Source: an uncultured beta proteobacterium
GTDB taxonomy: Bacteria; Pseudomonadota; Gammaproteobacteria; Burkholderiales; Burkholderiaceae_C
DNA: 5,336 bases
Direction: 5' to 3'
Assembly (NCBI GenBank): GCA_903870955.1
Contig: CAIQEX010000379.1
Span: 1 to 5,336 of the forward strand
The notes beneath the pieces are model-generated. The model had not been told where the DNA came from. It made no database searches and saw only the letters and a list, made by a program, of their open reading frames with translations. The translations under genes and the position numbers were made by a program. Shown one piece after another: positions 1 to 4,618 of the stretch. How positions within the stretch are numbered: position 1 is the first letter of the stretch; each line of letters starts with the position of its first letter.

Positions 1-175
1 CCAGGCGCAAATGCTCGAACACGCGGGGCGCCAGCACCAGTACGGCCAAACCCCCCACACCCAGCACGGCCAGGTGGGTCAGGTCTTCGGAACGGCTGAC
101 CTGGCCGTCGTCACGCGCTTTTTGAAGCTTGCGTTCTGAGGCGGGTAAATTGCGATCTTGGCTGCCGGATTCCAT
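1..175 (-). CDS. flhB: Flagellar biosynthesis protein FlhB, N-terminal fragment cut by the window edge
   Basis: FlhB is an inner-membrane component of the flagellar type III export apparatus. Its cytoplasmic domain switches export from rod/hook substrates to filament substrates. Only the first 58 codons are visible, running off the left edge. The start is the ATG at 175. The peptide begins MESGSQDRNLPASERKLQKA and continues RDDGQVSRSEDL. This is the family's conserved N-terminal pattern (a short acidic/polar lead, then P-A-[ST]-x-[RK]-[RK]-L-x-x-A-R-x-x-G-Q-V-x-R-S). The start of the first transmembrane helix follows, from about residue 34 (LAVLGVGGLAVLVLA). The export-switch domain with its NPTH autocleavage site lies outside the window. 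No in-frame upstream ATG was found and there is no clear Shine-Dalgarno sequence before the chosen ATG. The 193-bp gap after cheZ suggests a separate promoter. Recognition rests on the N-terminal motif only. Confidence 0.88.
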   Translation of the reverse strand, partial: MESGSQDRNLPASERKLQKARDDGQVSRSEDLTHLAVLGVGGLAVLVLAPRVFEHLRL

Positions 176-179
176 GGTG

Positions 180-216
180 TGAACGTTGAGTGGTTCAGAC
201 CATTGTCGCGAGCGAC
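180..216. other. Two small dyads in the flhB leader
   Basis: Just upstream of the flhB start there is a perfect dyad GTCGC-GA-GCGAC at 205-216. A second, TGAAC (180-184) with GTTCA (193-197) around an 8-nt loop, ends only a few bases before the ATG at 175. The first has the shape of a small operator. The second could fold in the flhB mRNA leader. Both arms are only 5 bp, so chance occurrence is quite possible. No good -35/-10 pair was recognised in 176-238. Confidence 0.3.
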
Positions 217-238
217 CCCCAAAACTAAAGGTGGAATA

Positions 239-255
239 GCGGGGAGAAATCCCGC
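239..255. terminator. Weak hairpin between cheZ and flhB, possible terminator
   Basis: The bases GC-[G]-GGGA (239-245) can pair with TCCC-GC (250-255) around a GAAA tetraloop, leaving one G bulged. On the cheZ-transcript (minus) strand the stem is followed by T-rich but interrupted sequence (TATTCCACCTTTAGTTTT), not a clean uridine run. It could therefore be a poor intrinsic terminator for cheZ or only an RNA-stabilising hairpin. The call rests on base pairing alone. Confidence 0.25.
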
Positions 256-283
256 CTGTTCAAGAAAATCCGTGGAGGCTATG

Positions 284-365
284 TTTTGCCGCCGGGCCGC
301 CCCAAGGCAAAATGCGACCCCCTCGGGGGGCAGGGCGCCACACGCAGTGGGCAACCGCGGGGGTC
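284..365. repeat. REP-like GC-rich palindromic intergenic element
   Basis: This stretch lies between the cheZ stop codon (369-371) and flhB and is densely self-complementary. TTTTGCC (284-290) pairs with GGCAAAA (306-312), enclosing GGG-CCG-CCC (294-302). GACCCCC (316-322) pairs perfectly with GGGGGTC (359-365), enclosing CCAC (338-341) with GTGG (347-350). CCCC-CTCG-GGGG (318-329) is a competing local hairpin. The wording (gccgggccgcc, cccctcggggggcag, cacgcagtggg) matches, from memory, a family of extragenic elements common in Comamonadaceae such as Acidovorax, Polaromonas and Rhodoferax. It probably protects or ends the 3' end of the motAB-cheYZ message. Only one copy is in this window, so repetitiveness is recalled rather than seen. 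Confidence 0.6.
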
Positions 366-368
366 AAA

Positions 369-1010
369 TCAGAACCCCAGGCTGGCCAGCAAGTCGTCGA
401 CCTCGGACTGGTTGGTCACCACATCCGGATTGTCTTCCACCTTGACCACGGGTCCGTCCAGCGCCGGCACATAGGGCTCGTGCACCGCAGGCGCCTTGAC
501 CACGGCATCGGGGGGAGCCGTCTGAATCAGCAACTGCACCAATTGCTCTTCGATCGTGGCAGCCAGGTTAACCACCTTGGCAATCACCTGGCCCGTGAGG
601 TCGTGAAAGTCCTGGGCCATCATGATGGCGGTCAGGTGTTCGTCCACCGCACGACTGGCCTTGTCCACGTCTTCGATAAAGTTCATCACATGGCCCTTGG
701 CCACGGCGGCCACCGGGTCCTTGACGATAAGTTGCCCAATGCGGTGTGTTTCAGAAGCAATGAAGTCGTGTTGGGCCTTGGCCTGGTCGACCTGGTTGAG
801 CACCTTTTCCGCTGCTTCACCGGTGAGACGCGCAATGTAGGACAAACGGCTTTTGGCATCGGGTAACTCGCCTGCCAAATTTTGTACCTTGGCGGTCAGG
901 CCCAGGCCATTGAGCGAATCGTGCAACTGGCGCGTCAGGGCGCCAATTTGCTGGTGAACATCCATCACTGCGGACTCCGCATTCGCTGGGGTGGCGTTCT
1001 GTGTAGACAT
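369..1010 (-). CDS. cheZ: Protein phosphatase CheZ
   Basis: CheZ dephosphorylates CheY-phosphate and so ends the tumble/reversal signal. It works as a cytoplasmic homodimer built on a long four-helix bundle. The 213-residue length matches the family (E. coli about 214). The catalytic segment reads AQDFHDLTGQ. Asp137 and Gln141 correspond to E. coli Asp143 and the water-orienting Gln147. The C-terminal peptide SEVDDLLASLGF (202-213) is the conserved amphipathic CheY-binding tail. It is joined to the bundle by a Pro/Val-rich flexible linker (about 165-200). The start ATG at 1010 lies 2 nt after the cheY stop codon, with at best a weak Shine-Dalgarno (GGGT), so translation is probably coupled to cheY. 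CheZ is typical of beta- and gammaproteobacteria. No key residue is missing. Confidence 0.97.
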   Translation of the reverse strand: MSTQNATPANAESAVMDVHQQIGALTRQLHDSLNGLGLTAKVQNLAGELPDAKSRLSYIARLTGEAAEKVLNQVDQAKAQHDFIASETHRIGQLIVKDPVAAVAKGHVMNFIEDVDKASRAVDEHLTAIMMAQDFHDLTGQVIAKVVNLAATIEEQLVQLLIQTAPPDAVVKAPAVHEPYVPALDGPVVKVEDNPDVVTNQSEVDDLLASLGF

Positions 1011-1012
1011 GC

Positions 1013-1402
1013 TTATTTGAGACCCAGCTTGGTCAGGATGTGGTTGACCTTGTCTTCCAGGGTGGCCTTGGTAAAGGGTTTGACAATGTAACCAGCGGCA
1101 CCCTGTTGGGCGGCCATGACGATGTCTTCCTTGCGCGCCTCAGCAGTGACCATCAGCACGGGAAGGTGCTTGAGTTTTTCGTCTTTTTTGATTTCGGCAA
1201 GCAACTGGAAGCCATTCATATTTGGCATGTTGATGTCGCTCACCACAAAGTCAAAGCTGCTGTTGCGCAGTTTTTGTAGGGCAATCACACCGTCCTCGGC
1301 CTCATCGGCGTCGCCGTAACCACTTTCTTTGAGCAAGTTGCGCACGATTCGACGCATGGTCGAGAAGTCATCAACGATTAGAAAACGCAATTCTTTGGAC
1401 AT
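1013..1402 (-). CDS. cheY: Chemotaxis response regulator CheY
   Basis: CheY is a single-domain receiver of 129 residues. The kinase CheA phosphorylates it, and CheY-P binds the flagellar switch protein FliM to change rotation. The acidic pocket is Asp11-Asp12, the phospho-acceptor is Asp56 (in [12 protein letters not shown]), and the switch residues are Thr86, Tyr105 and Lys108 (YIVKPF). All sit one position before their E. coli counterparts. E. coli Trp58 is Ile57 here, a conservative variation. The start ATG at 1402 is preceded by AAAGAG with a 6-nt spacer, a modest ribosome binding site. The gene follows motB by 61 bp, which contains no obvious promoter or terminator, and runs directly into cheZ. 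No cheA or cheW is in the window, so the kinase must be encoded elsewhere. Confidence 0.98.
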   Translation of the reverse strand: MSKELRFLIVDDFSTMRRIVRNLLKESGYGDADEAEDGVIALQKLRNSSFDFVVSDINMPNMNGFQLLAEIKKDEKLKHLPVLMVTAEARKEDIVMAAQQGAAGYIVKPFTKATLEDKVNHILTKLGLK

Positions 1403-1463
1403 GACAAGCTCTTTCGCGGGCGATTTTTCTGTTAGCTAAGAGTATGACCGAAATTTTCAGGTA

Positions 1464-2399
1464 TCACGGCGCCGATTTTGCTACCGGCGCATCCGGCGCG
1501 GCCTCGGTAGTGGGATCGATTTCAGGGCGCTTGGTGCCCAGCAGACGTTCTTCTGCCTCGCGGGTCATTACCAGCAAAGTAATTCGCCGGTTGCTGGGAT
1601 CTTTGGGGTTCTCGGGGTCATAGGGGAGACTGGAACCCATTCCGACCACGCGCGCCAATTTGTCTTCCGGCATTCCGGCCGCCATCAACTCGCGCCGCGT
1701 GGCATTGGCGCGGTCGGCGGAAAGCTCCCAGTTGCTGTAGCCCAGCGGGCTGCCGTAGGCGGAACGGTCGGTATGGCCGTCCAGACTGATCTTGTTCTCT
1801 ACGTCCAGCAGCGTGACGCCGATTTCTCGCAGAATATCGTGCATATAGGGCTTCACCGAAGCGCTGCCGATGTCAAACATCGGCCGTTTTTGGTCATCCA
1901 CAATCTGGATTTGCAGGCCATCCGGGGTGATTTGCAGTTTGATCTGCGAACTGAATTCCGAAAGTTTCTTGTTGTTGGAAATGGCCGCTGCAATCTTGGC
2001 ACTGAGCGCCGACAGGCGGCGCGAGTCGGCCTTGGCCTCGCTTTGGCGGAACTGTTCAGTAGCAACCCGCTTGGCGCGCTTTTCTTCCGAATCGGTTTTG
2101 GCAACCTGGCCAGCGGTCTGGGTAATGTCATTGCCGCCGCCATTGATCAGGCTGTTGCTGGAGCCGGCACCGCTGCCCCCTTGCAAGGCCACCTTTAGTG
2201 GCGACTGGAAGTAATCGGAAATGCCCTTTTTGTCACCCTCGGAGGTACTGCCCAGCAGCCACATCAACAAAAAGAAAGCCATCATGGCAGTCACGAAGTC
2301 GGCGTAGGCGATCTTCCAGGCACCACCATGCACCGCGTGTCCGCCTTTTTTGACGCGCTTGATGATGATGGGCTGAAGTTTTTTGGCGTCTCCTGCCAT
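1464..2399 (-). CDS. motB: Flagellar motor stator protein MotB
   Basis: MotB pairs with MotA to form the proton-conducting stator and anchors it to peptidoglycan. The protein has 311 residues. A basic cytoplasmic N-terminus (1-27) contains the conserved GGAWKIAYADF stretch. A single transmembrane helix follows (about 28-50), carrying the proton-binding Asp34 (equivalent to E. coli Asp32). Next come a plug/linker region rich in Gly, Ser, Asn and charged residues (about 51-150) and a periplasmic OmpA-like peptidoglycan-binding domain (about 160-285). That domain contains GHTD at 208-211, NWELSADRA and a later NRRI motif. The C-terminal tail is Pro/Ala-rich and probably disordered. The start ATG at 2399 is 18 nt after the motA stop, with a weak GGGAA-type Shine-Dalgarno, so coupling to motA is likely. 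The Asp and helix pattern points to proton rather than sodium use; this is an inference. Confidence 0.97.
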   Translation of the reverse strand: MAGDAKKLQPIIIKRVKKGGHAVHGGAWKIAYADFVTAMMAFFLLMWLLGSTSEGDKKGISDYFQSPLKVALQGGSGAGSSNSLINGGGNDITQTAGQVAKTDSEEKRAKRVATEQFRQSEAKADSRRLSALSAKIAAAISNNKKLSEFSSQIKLQITPDGLQIQIVDDQKRPMFDIGSASVKPYMHDILREIGVTLLDVENKISLDGHTDRSAYGSPLGYSNWELSADRANATRRELMAAGMPEDKLARVVGMGSSLPYDPENPKDPSNRRITLLVMTREAEERLLGTKRPEIDPTTEAAPDAPVAKSAP

Positions 2400-2417
2400 G
2401 GTCAGATTCCCGTGGGC

Positions 2418-3275
2418 CTATTTCTTTTTCACGAACGCTTCGAGTTCGGTAAAGCTGGGACGCTCGGTCGAGTAAAGCACTTTGCGACCAAATTCAATGG
2501 CCGTGGACGGGTTGTAGCCCTGCATACTGGCCAGTAGCGTGGTCTTGATGCACTGCAGTTCCTTGCCGGATTCTTCCACTTTCTGTTCCAGAATACCGGC
2601 CAGGGGTTCGGCAAAGGCATAGGCCAGTAAGATACCCAAAAAGGTACCGACCAGGGCGGAACCGATCATGCCGCCCAGCACTGCCGGGGGCTGGCCGACC
2701 GAGCCCATGGTGTTCACCACGCCCAGCACGGCCGCGACAATACCAAACGCGGGCAAGCCGCCTGCCACACGTTGCAACGCAGCGACAGCCGAGTGTTCTT
2801 CGTGGTGGTGGGTTTCGATTTCGCTGTCCATCAGGGACTCGATTTCGTGGGCATTGAGGTTGCCGGAAACCATCATGCGCAGGTAGTCGGTGATGAACTC
2901 GACCACATGGTGGTCGTGCCCCACCGTGGGATATTTTTTGAAAATGGCCGAATCGTGTGGGTTTTCCACATCGCCTTCAATGGCCATCAGACCTTCCTTG
3001 CGGGCTTTTTGCAGGATGTCATACATCAGCGCCATCAGGTCCATATAACGCGCTTTGCTGTACTTGCTGCCTTTGAAGCAGGAACCCAGGCCCTTCATAG
3101 TGGCCTTGATCACCTTCATCTGGTTGTTCGCAACAAATGCGCCTGCGGTGGCGCCACCAATGGTGATTAGCTCGAAAGGCAGGGCGTGCAGCACCACGCC
3201 GATGTTTCCCCCGTGTGCAATGAACACGCCAAACACGCAAGCGATAACGATGACCCAGCCAACGATTACAAACAT
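2418..3275 (-). CDS. motA: Flagellar motor stator protein MotA
   Basis: MotA is the four-helix inner-membrane stator subunit that generates torque against FliG. From the ATG at 3275 it has 285 residues. Transmembrane helices are visible at about 2-20, 33-50, 170-192 (GGLPAFGIVAAVLGVVNTMG) and 203-222. The large cytoplasmic loop carries Arg92 and Glu100, matching the FliG-contacting Arg90 and Glu98 of E. coli. The functional prolines are Pro175 and Pro224 (E. coli Pro173 and Pro222). The loop is histidine-rich (ETHHHEEH, 154-161). An in-frame TTG at 3302 would add nine residues that do not fit the family, whose members start directly with the first helix (MFVIVG), so the ATG is preferred. No good Shine-Dalgarno precedes it. 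The gene lies 117 bp downstream of flhC, behind a possible sigma-28 promoter, and is 18 nt from motB. Confidence 0.97.
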   Translation of the reverse strand: MFVIVGWVIVIACVFGVFIAHGGNIGVVLHALPFELITIGGATAGAFVANNQMKVIKATMKGLGSCFKGSKYSKARYMDLMALMYDILQKARKEGLMAIEGDVENPHDSAIFKKYPTVGHDHHVVEFITDYLRMMVSGNLNAHEIESLMDSEIETHHHEEHSAVAALQRVAGGLPAFGIVAAVLGVVNTMGSVGQPPAVLGGMIGSALVGTFLGILLAYAFAEPLAGILEQKVEESGKELQCIKTTLLASMQGYNPSTAIEFGRKVLYSTERPSFTELEAFVKKK

Positions 3276-3299
3276 AGCGTGAGTGTGACAGCGGGGCGG

Positions 3300-3388
3300 C
3301 AAGCCCCATAGGTTGAATAGAGTGGCTTTTTAGGGCCTGACTCCATCATATCGTCCGACCGGGGGGTGTACTTGAATTTAGGGGCTTG
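3300..3388. repeat. 8-bp inverted repeat in the flhC-motA gap
   Basis: CAAGCCCC (3300-3307) and GGGGCTTG (3381-3388) are perfect complements 73 bp apart. One sits just after the flhC stop and the other just before motA. In addition, GGGGC (3293-3297) and GCCCC (3303-3307) form a local 5-bp hairpin with a GGCAA loop. The motA-proximal arm can therefore pair either locally or with the distant arm. A candidate motA promoter lies between the two arms. A function is inferred only from pairing. Confidence 0.4.
3348..3375 (-). promoter_or_regulatory. Candidate sigma-28 (FliA) promoter for motAB-cheYZ
   Basis: Reading leftward, the minus strand has TCAAGTAC (-35, 3375-3368), 12 nt, then GACGATAT (-10, 3355-3348). 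The sigma-28 consensus is TAAAGTTT-N11-GCCGATAA, and many proteobacterial FliA sites begin TCAAG. The -10 matches at 6 of 8 positions and the -35 at 5 of 8, with a spacer one base longer than ideal. Transcription would start near 3341, giving a motA leader of about 65 nt. The position between flhC and motA, and the late-gene status of motAB in enteric bacteria, support the call. Confidence 0.45.
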
Positions 3389-3392
3389 TCCG

Positions 3393-3929
3393 TCAGTGCA
3401 ACATGATCCCACCGGCACCGGCGCCCTTGCCGGCACGTGCCGGTGGCGAGCACAGACCGCACTCGAAGTGACGGCTGTTTTCGTAGGCTTCCGAGACAAA
3501 GTGGCCGCCGCATTTGGAGCATTTGGTCATGGATAGCATGTTGTTGTCGATGAACTTGACCAGGCGCCAGGCACGCGTGATGGACAGCAAGGGCTCTACG
3601 CCACAGGCCGCAATCTGCTCGGTATAGAGCTTGTAGGCCTTCATGATGGCGTCAATATCTTCCAAAGCGCTGACCTTGGTCAGGTATTCGTAGGTGTTCT
3701 GGAACAGCGAGGCATGGATATTGGGCTGCCATGTCAGAAACCATTCGGTGGAGAAGGGAAGTTGCCCCTTGCTCGGCGAGCGCCCGGCCACTTCCTTGTA
3801 CAGGCGCAGCAGGCGCTCATAGGACAGGTCGGTTTCGCTTTCCAGCACCTGTAGGCGCGCGCCCAGGTTGATCAGGGCGACGGCGCGCTCCACTTGCTTG
3901 GAATCATTCAGTACGCTTTTGGTGGCCAT
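3393..3929 (-). CDS. flhC: Flagellar master regulator subunit FlhC
   Basis: FlhC joins FlhD in a hetero-oligomer (FlhD4C2 in E. coli) that binds class II flagellar promoters and recruits sigma-70 RNA polymerase. The protein has 178 residues. The N-terminal half contains the conserved LINLGARLQVLESET (20-33), followed by LPFSTEWFLTW (57-67). The zinc site Cys137-x2-Cys140 and Cys157-x2-Cys160 falls at exactly the E. coli numbering. The C-terminal tail is shorter than in E. coli (192 residues) and is Gly/Ala-rich (GKGAGAGG). The start ATG at 3929 has a GGAG Shine-Dalgarno with a 7-nt spacer and lies 27 nt after the flhD stop, so the two genes form one operon. All metal ligands are present. Confidence 0.97.
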   Translation of the reverse strand: MATKSVLNDSKQVERAVALINLGARLQVLESETDLSYERLLRLYKEVAGRSPSKGQLPFSTEWFLTWQPNIHASLFQNTYEYLTKVSALEDIDAIMKAYKLYTEQIAACGVEPLLSITRAWRLVKFIDNNMLSMTKCSKCGGHFVSEAYENSRHFECGLCSPPARAGKGAGAGGIMLH

Positions 3930-3956
3930 GTTGCTGCTCCGGGTCGTTTTTGAGAT

Positions 3957-4283
3957 TTACAGGGCTTCGGCGTAGCGACCGGCCATCAGGATGCTGGCAT
4001 GCAACCGGGTTGTTGCATCGTTGTCAACTTTGGTGGCGCTGTGGTTAGTCAGCAGGTTCCAGACGGTTTCGTCGTCCATACGGAAGCGGCACAGCAGCAT
4101 ATTGCCGGAAGCAATTTTCATGATCTGGGCCGGTGACAGTGCGCTGATCATGTCTGCCGACTCTTCTGACATCCCCAGGCGGAACAGGGCTTCGGCCTTG
4201 TCCTGTCGGATCAGATTCTGGGCCAGCATCAGGTAAGTCAAATTGGCTTCCCGAATCTCAGAAAGAATTTGTTCGTTTGTCAT
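3957..4283 (-). CDS. flhD: Flagellar master regulator subunit FlhD
   Basis: FlhD is the DNA-recognition partner of FlhC at the top of the flagellar hierarchy. From the ATG at 4283 the protein has 108 residues (E. coli about 116-119). The conserved core reads REANLTYLMLAQNLI (11-25), QDKAEALFRLGMSEE (27-41) and LSPAQIMKIA (49-58). Cys65 is in the position of the E. coli inter-subunit disulfide cysteine. An in-frame ATG at 4307 would add eight residues (MHYFLEPA). The downstream ATG is chosen because GGAG lies 6 nt before it and the protein then begins like the family, whereas no Shine-Dalgarno precedes 4307. It is the first gene of the leftward cluster and diverges from fliC. The C-terminus is slightly shorter than in enterics but appears intact. 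Confidence 0.96.
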   Translation of the reverse strand: MTNEQILSEIREANLTYLMLAQNLIRQDKAEALFRLGMSEESADMISALSPAQIMKIASGNMLLCRFRMDDETVWNLLTNHSATKVDNDATTRLHASILMAGRYAEAL

Positions 4284-4320
4284 GGCTGGCTCCAAAAAGT
4301 AGTGCATTTATTTAGGAGGT
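4284..4320 (-). promoter_or_regulatory. flhD translation-initiation region with possible SD-masking hairpin
   Basis: The flhD Shine-Dalgarno is GGAG on the minus strand (plus-strand CTCC at 4290-4293). About 20 nt upstream, the same transcript contains ACCTCCT (plus-strand AGGAGGT at 4314-4320), an anti-Shine-Dalgarno-like sequence. CTCC-T-AAA can pair with TTT-T-GGAG (plus 4311-4318 with 4290-4297): seven pairs, one T-T mismatch and a loop of about 13 nt. This would hide the ribosome binding site. The structure is predicted from complementarity only. Confidence 0.35.
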
Positions 4321-4355
4321 AAACAGCATCCTTTTGTTTGCTGCTCACCATGGAC

Positions 4356-4382
4356 TGAATTCTGGAAGCAGCTTGCCGATAC
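4356..4382 (+). promoter_or_regulatory. Second, weaker sigma-28-like site upstream of fliC
   Basis: TGAATTCT (4356-4363), exactly 11 nt, then GCCGATAC (4375-4382). The -10 matches the FliA consensus GCCGATAA at 7 of 8 positions. The -35 matches TAAAGTTT at only 5 of 8. It points toward fliC but is about 240 bp from its start codon, and a transcript from it would run through both dyads in the region. It could be an auxiliary promoter, a remnant or chance. Confidence 0.3.
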
Positions 4383-4411
4383 TTGAATCAGCGTTTGGAT
4401 GTTTGGGATGT

Positions 4412-4451
4412 AAGGCTGCGCGCGCGGCCTTGTCAGGAAAATTCCTACAAG
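4412..4451. promoter_or_regulatory. Two abutting dyads between flhD and fliC, candidate operator
   Basis: The first dyad (4412-4431) is AAGGC-T-GCGC followed by GCGC-G-GCCTT: nine pairs with one T/G mismatch. The second (4429-4451) is CTTGT-c-AGGAA-AA-TTCCT-ACAAG: ten pairs with one unpaired c. They overlap by three bases. The TTCCTA/TAGGAA half-sites resemble those of NarL/FixJ-type response regulators (for example BvgA and RcsB), which control flhDC homologues in other bacteria. That link is only an inference. No uridine run follows on either strand, so a regulator site is favoured over a terminator. Confidence 0.5.
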
Positions 4452-4465
4452 ACGCGGGGTGGCAA

Positions 4466-4491
4466 CAATTTCAGGGTTTGCGCAATTTCAG
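4466..4491 (+). repeat. Perfect 9-bp direct repeat next to the fliC promoter
   Basis: CAATTTCAG occurs at 4466-4474 and again at 4483-4491, with a 17-bp period. The second copy ends 3 bp before the sigma-28 -35 element. Such placement is typical of an activator or repressor binding as tandem subunits. The regulator is not identifiable from sequence. Confidence 0.4.
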
Positions 4492-4494
4492 CCC

Positions 4495-4521
4495 TAAAGT
4501 TCCCGGAAGGTGCACCGATAA
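4495..4521 (+). promoter_or_regulatory. Sigma-28 (FliA) promoter of fliC
   Basis: TAAAGTTC (4495-4502), exactly 11 nt, then ACCGATAA (4514-4521). Against the enteric FliA consensus TAAAGTTT-N11-GCCGATAA, both elements match at 7 of 8 positions with ideal spacing. Transcription should begin around 4527-4530, giving a leader of about 90 nt before the fliC ATG. This makes fliC a late (class III) gene. Confidence 0.9.
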
Positions 4522-4527
4522 ATAAAC

Positions 4528-4553
4528 CAACGAGCTTCAACCAGGGTTCGTTG
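4528..4553 (+). other. Predicted 5'-terminal hairpin of the fliC mRNA
   Basis: CAACGA (4528-4533) and TCGTTG (4548-4553) are perfect complements around a 14-nt loop. The left arm begins where the sigma-28 promoter should start transcription, so the message would start with a stem. Such structures often slow 5'-end decay. This is a prediction from pairing alone. Confidence 0.35.
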
Positions 4554-4605
4554 TCAGAGGGGCAATAGCCATTCTGACTCCGGTAAATCCGGTTCAATCA
4601 CTTAT

Positions 4606-4610
4606 AGGAG
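4606..4610 (+). promoter_or_regulatory. Ribosome binding site of fliC
   Basis: AGGAG lies 8 nt before the ATG at 4619 and fixes the start. It is the strongest Shine-Dalgarno of the window, as expected for a highly expressed structural gene. Confidence 0.9.
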
Positions 4611-4618
4611 CTTCTATC

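Noticed and set aside
158..866. Plus-strand open frames over the cheZ/flhB gap and cheZ (for example 158-445 and 312-866)
   Set aside because: They are antisense shadows of cheZ or cross the REP-like element. The proteins are low-complexity and resemble no family, and no ribosome binding site supports them.
1773..2198. Plus-strand open frame of 141 codons inside motB
   Set aside because: It is fully antisense to the well-supported motB gene, a common artefact in GC-rich coding DNA.
3276..3302. Extended motA start at a TTG (3302)
   Set aside because: The added residues MPPRCHTHA do not fit MotA proteins, which begin at the first membrane helix, and the TTG lies inside a GC hairpin. The ATG at 3275 fits the family length.
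4284..4307. Extended flhD start at ATG 4307
   Set aside because: There is no Shine-Dalgarno before it, and the extra eight residues are not part of the conserved FlhD start. The ATG at 4283 has GGAG at good spacing.
4429..4451. Dyad read as an intrinsic terminator
   Set aside because: Neither strand has a uridine run after the stem, and no gene ends nearby, because both flanking genes diverge from here.
4314..4568. Small plus-strand genes at 4334-4525 or 4383-4568, suggested by the AGGAGGT at 4314-4320
   Set aside because: The AGGAGGT lies 13 nt from the TTG at 4334, which is too far. Both frames run through the promoter, repeats and dyads of the divergent region, and the products resemble nothing known.
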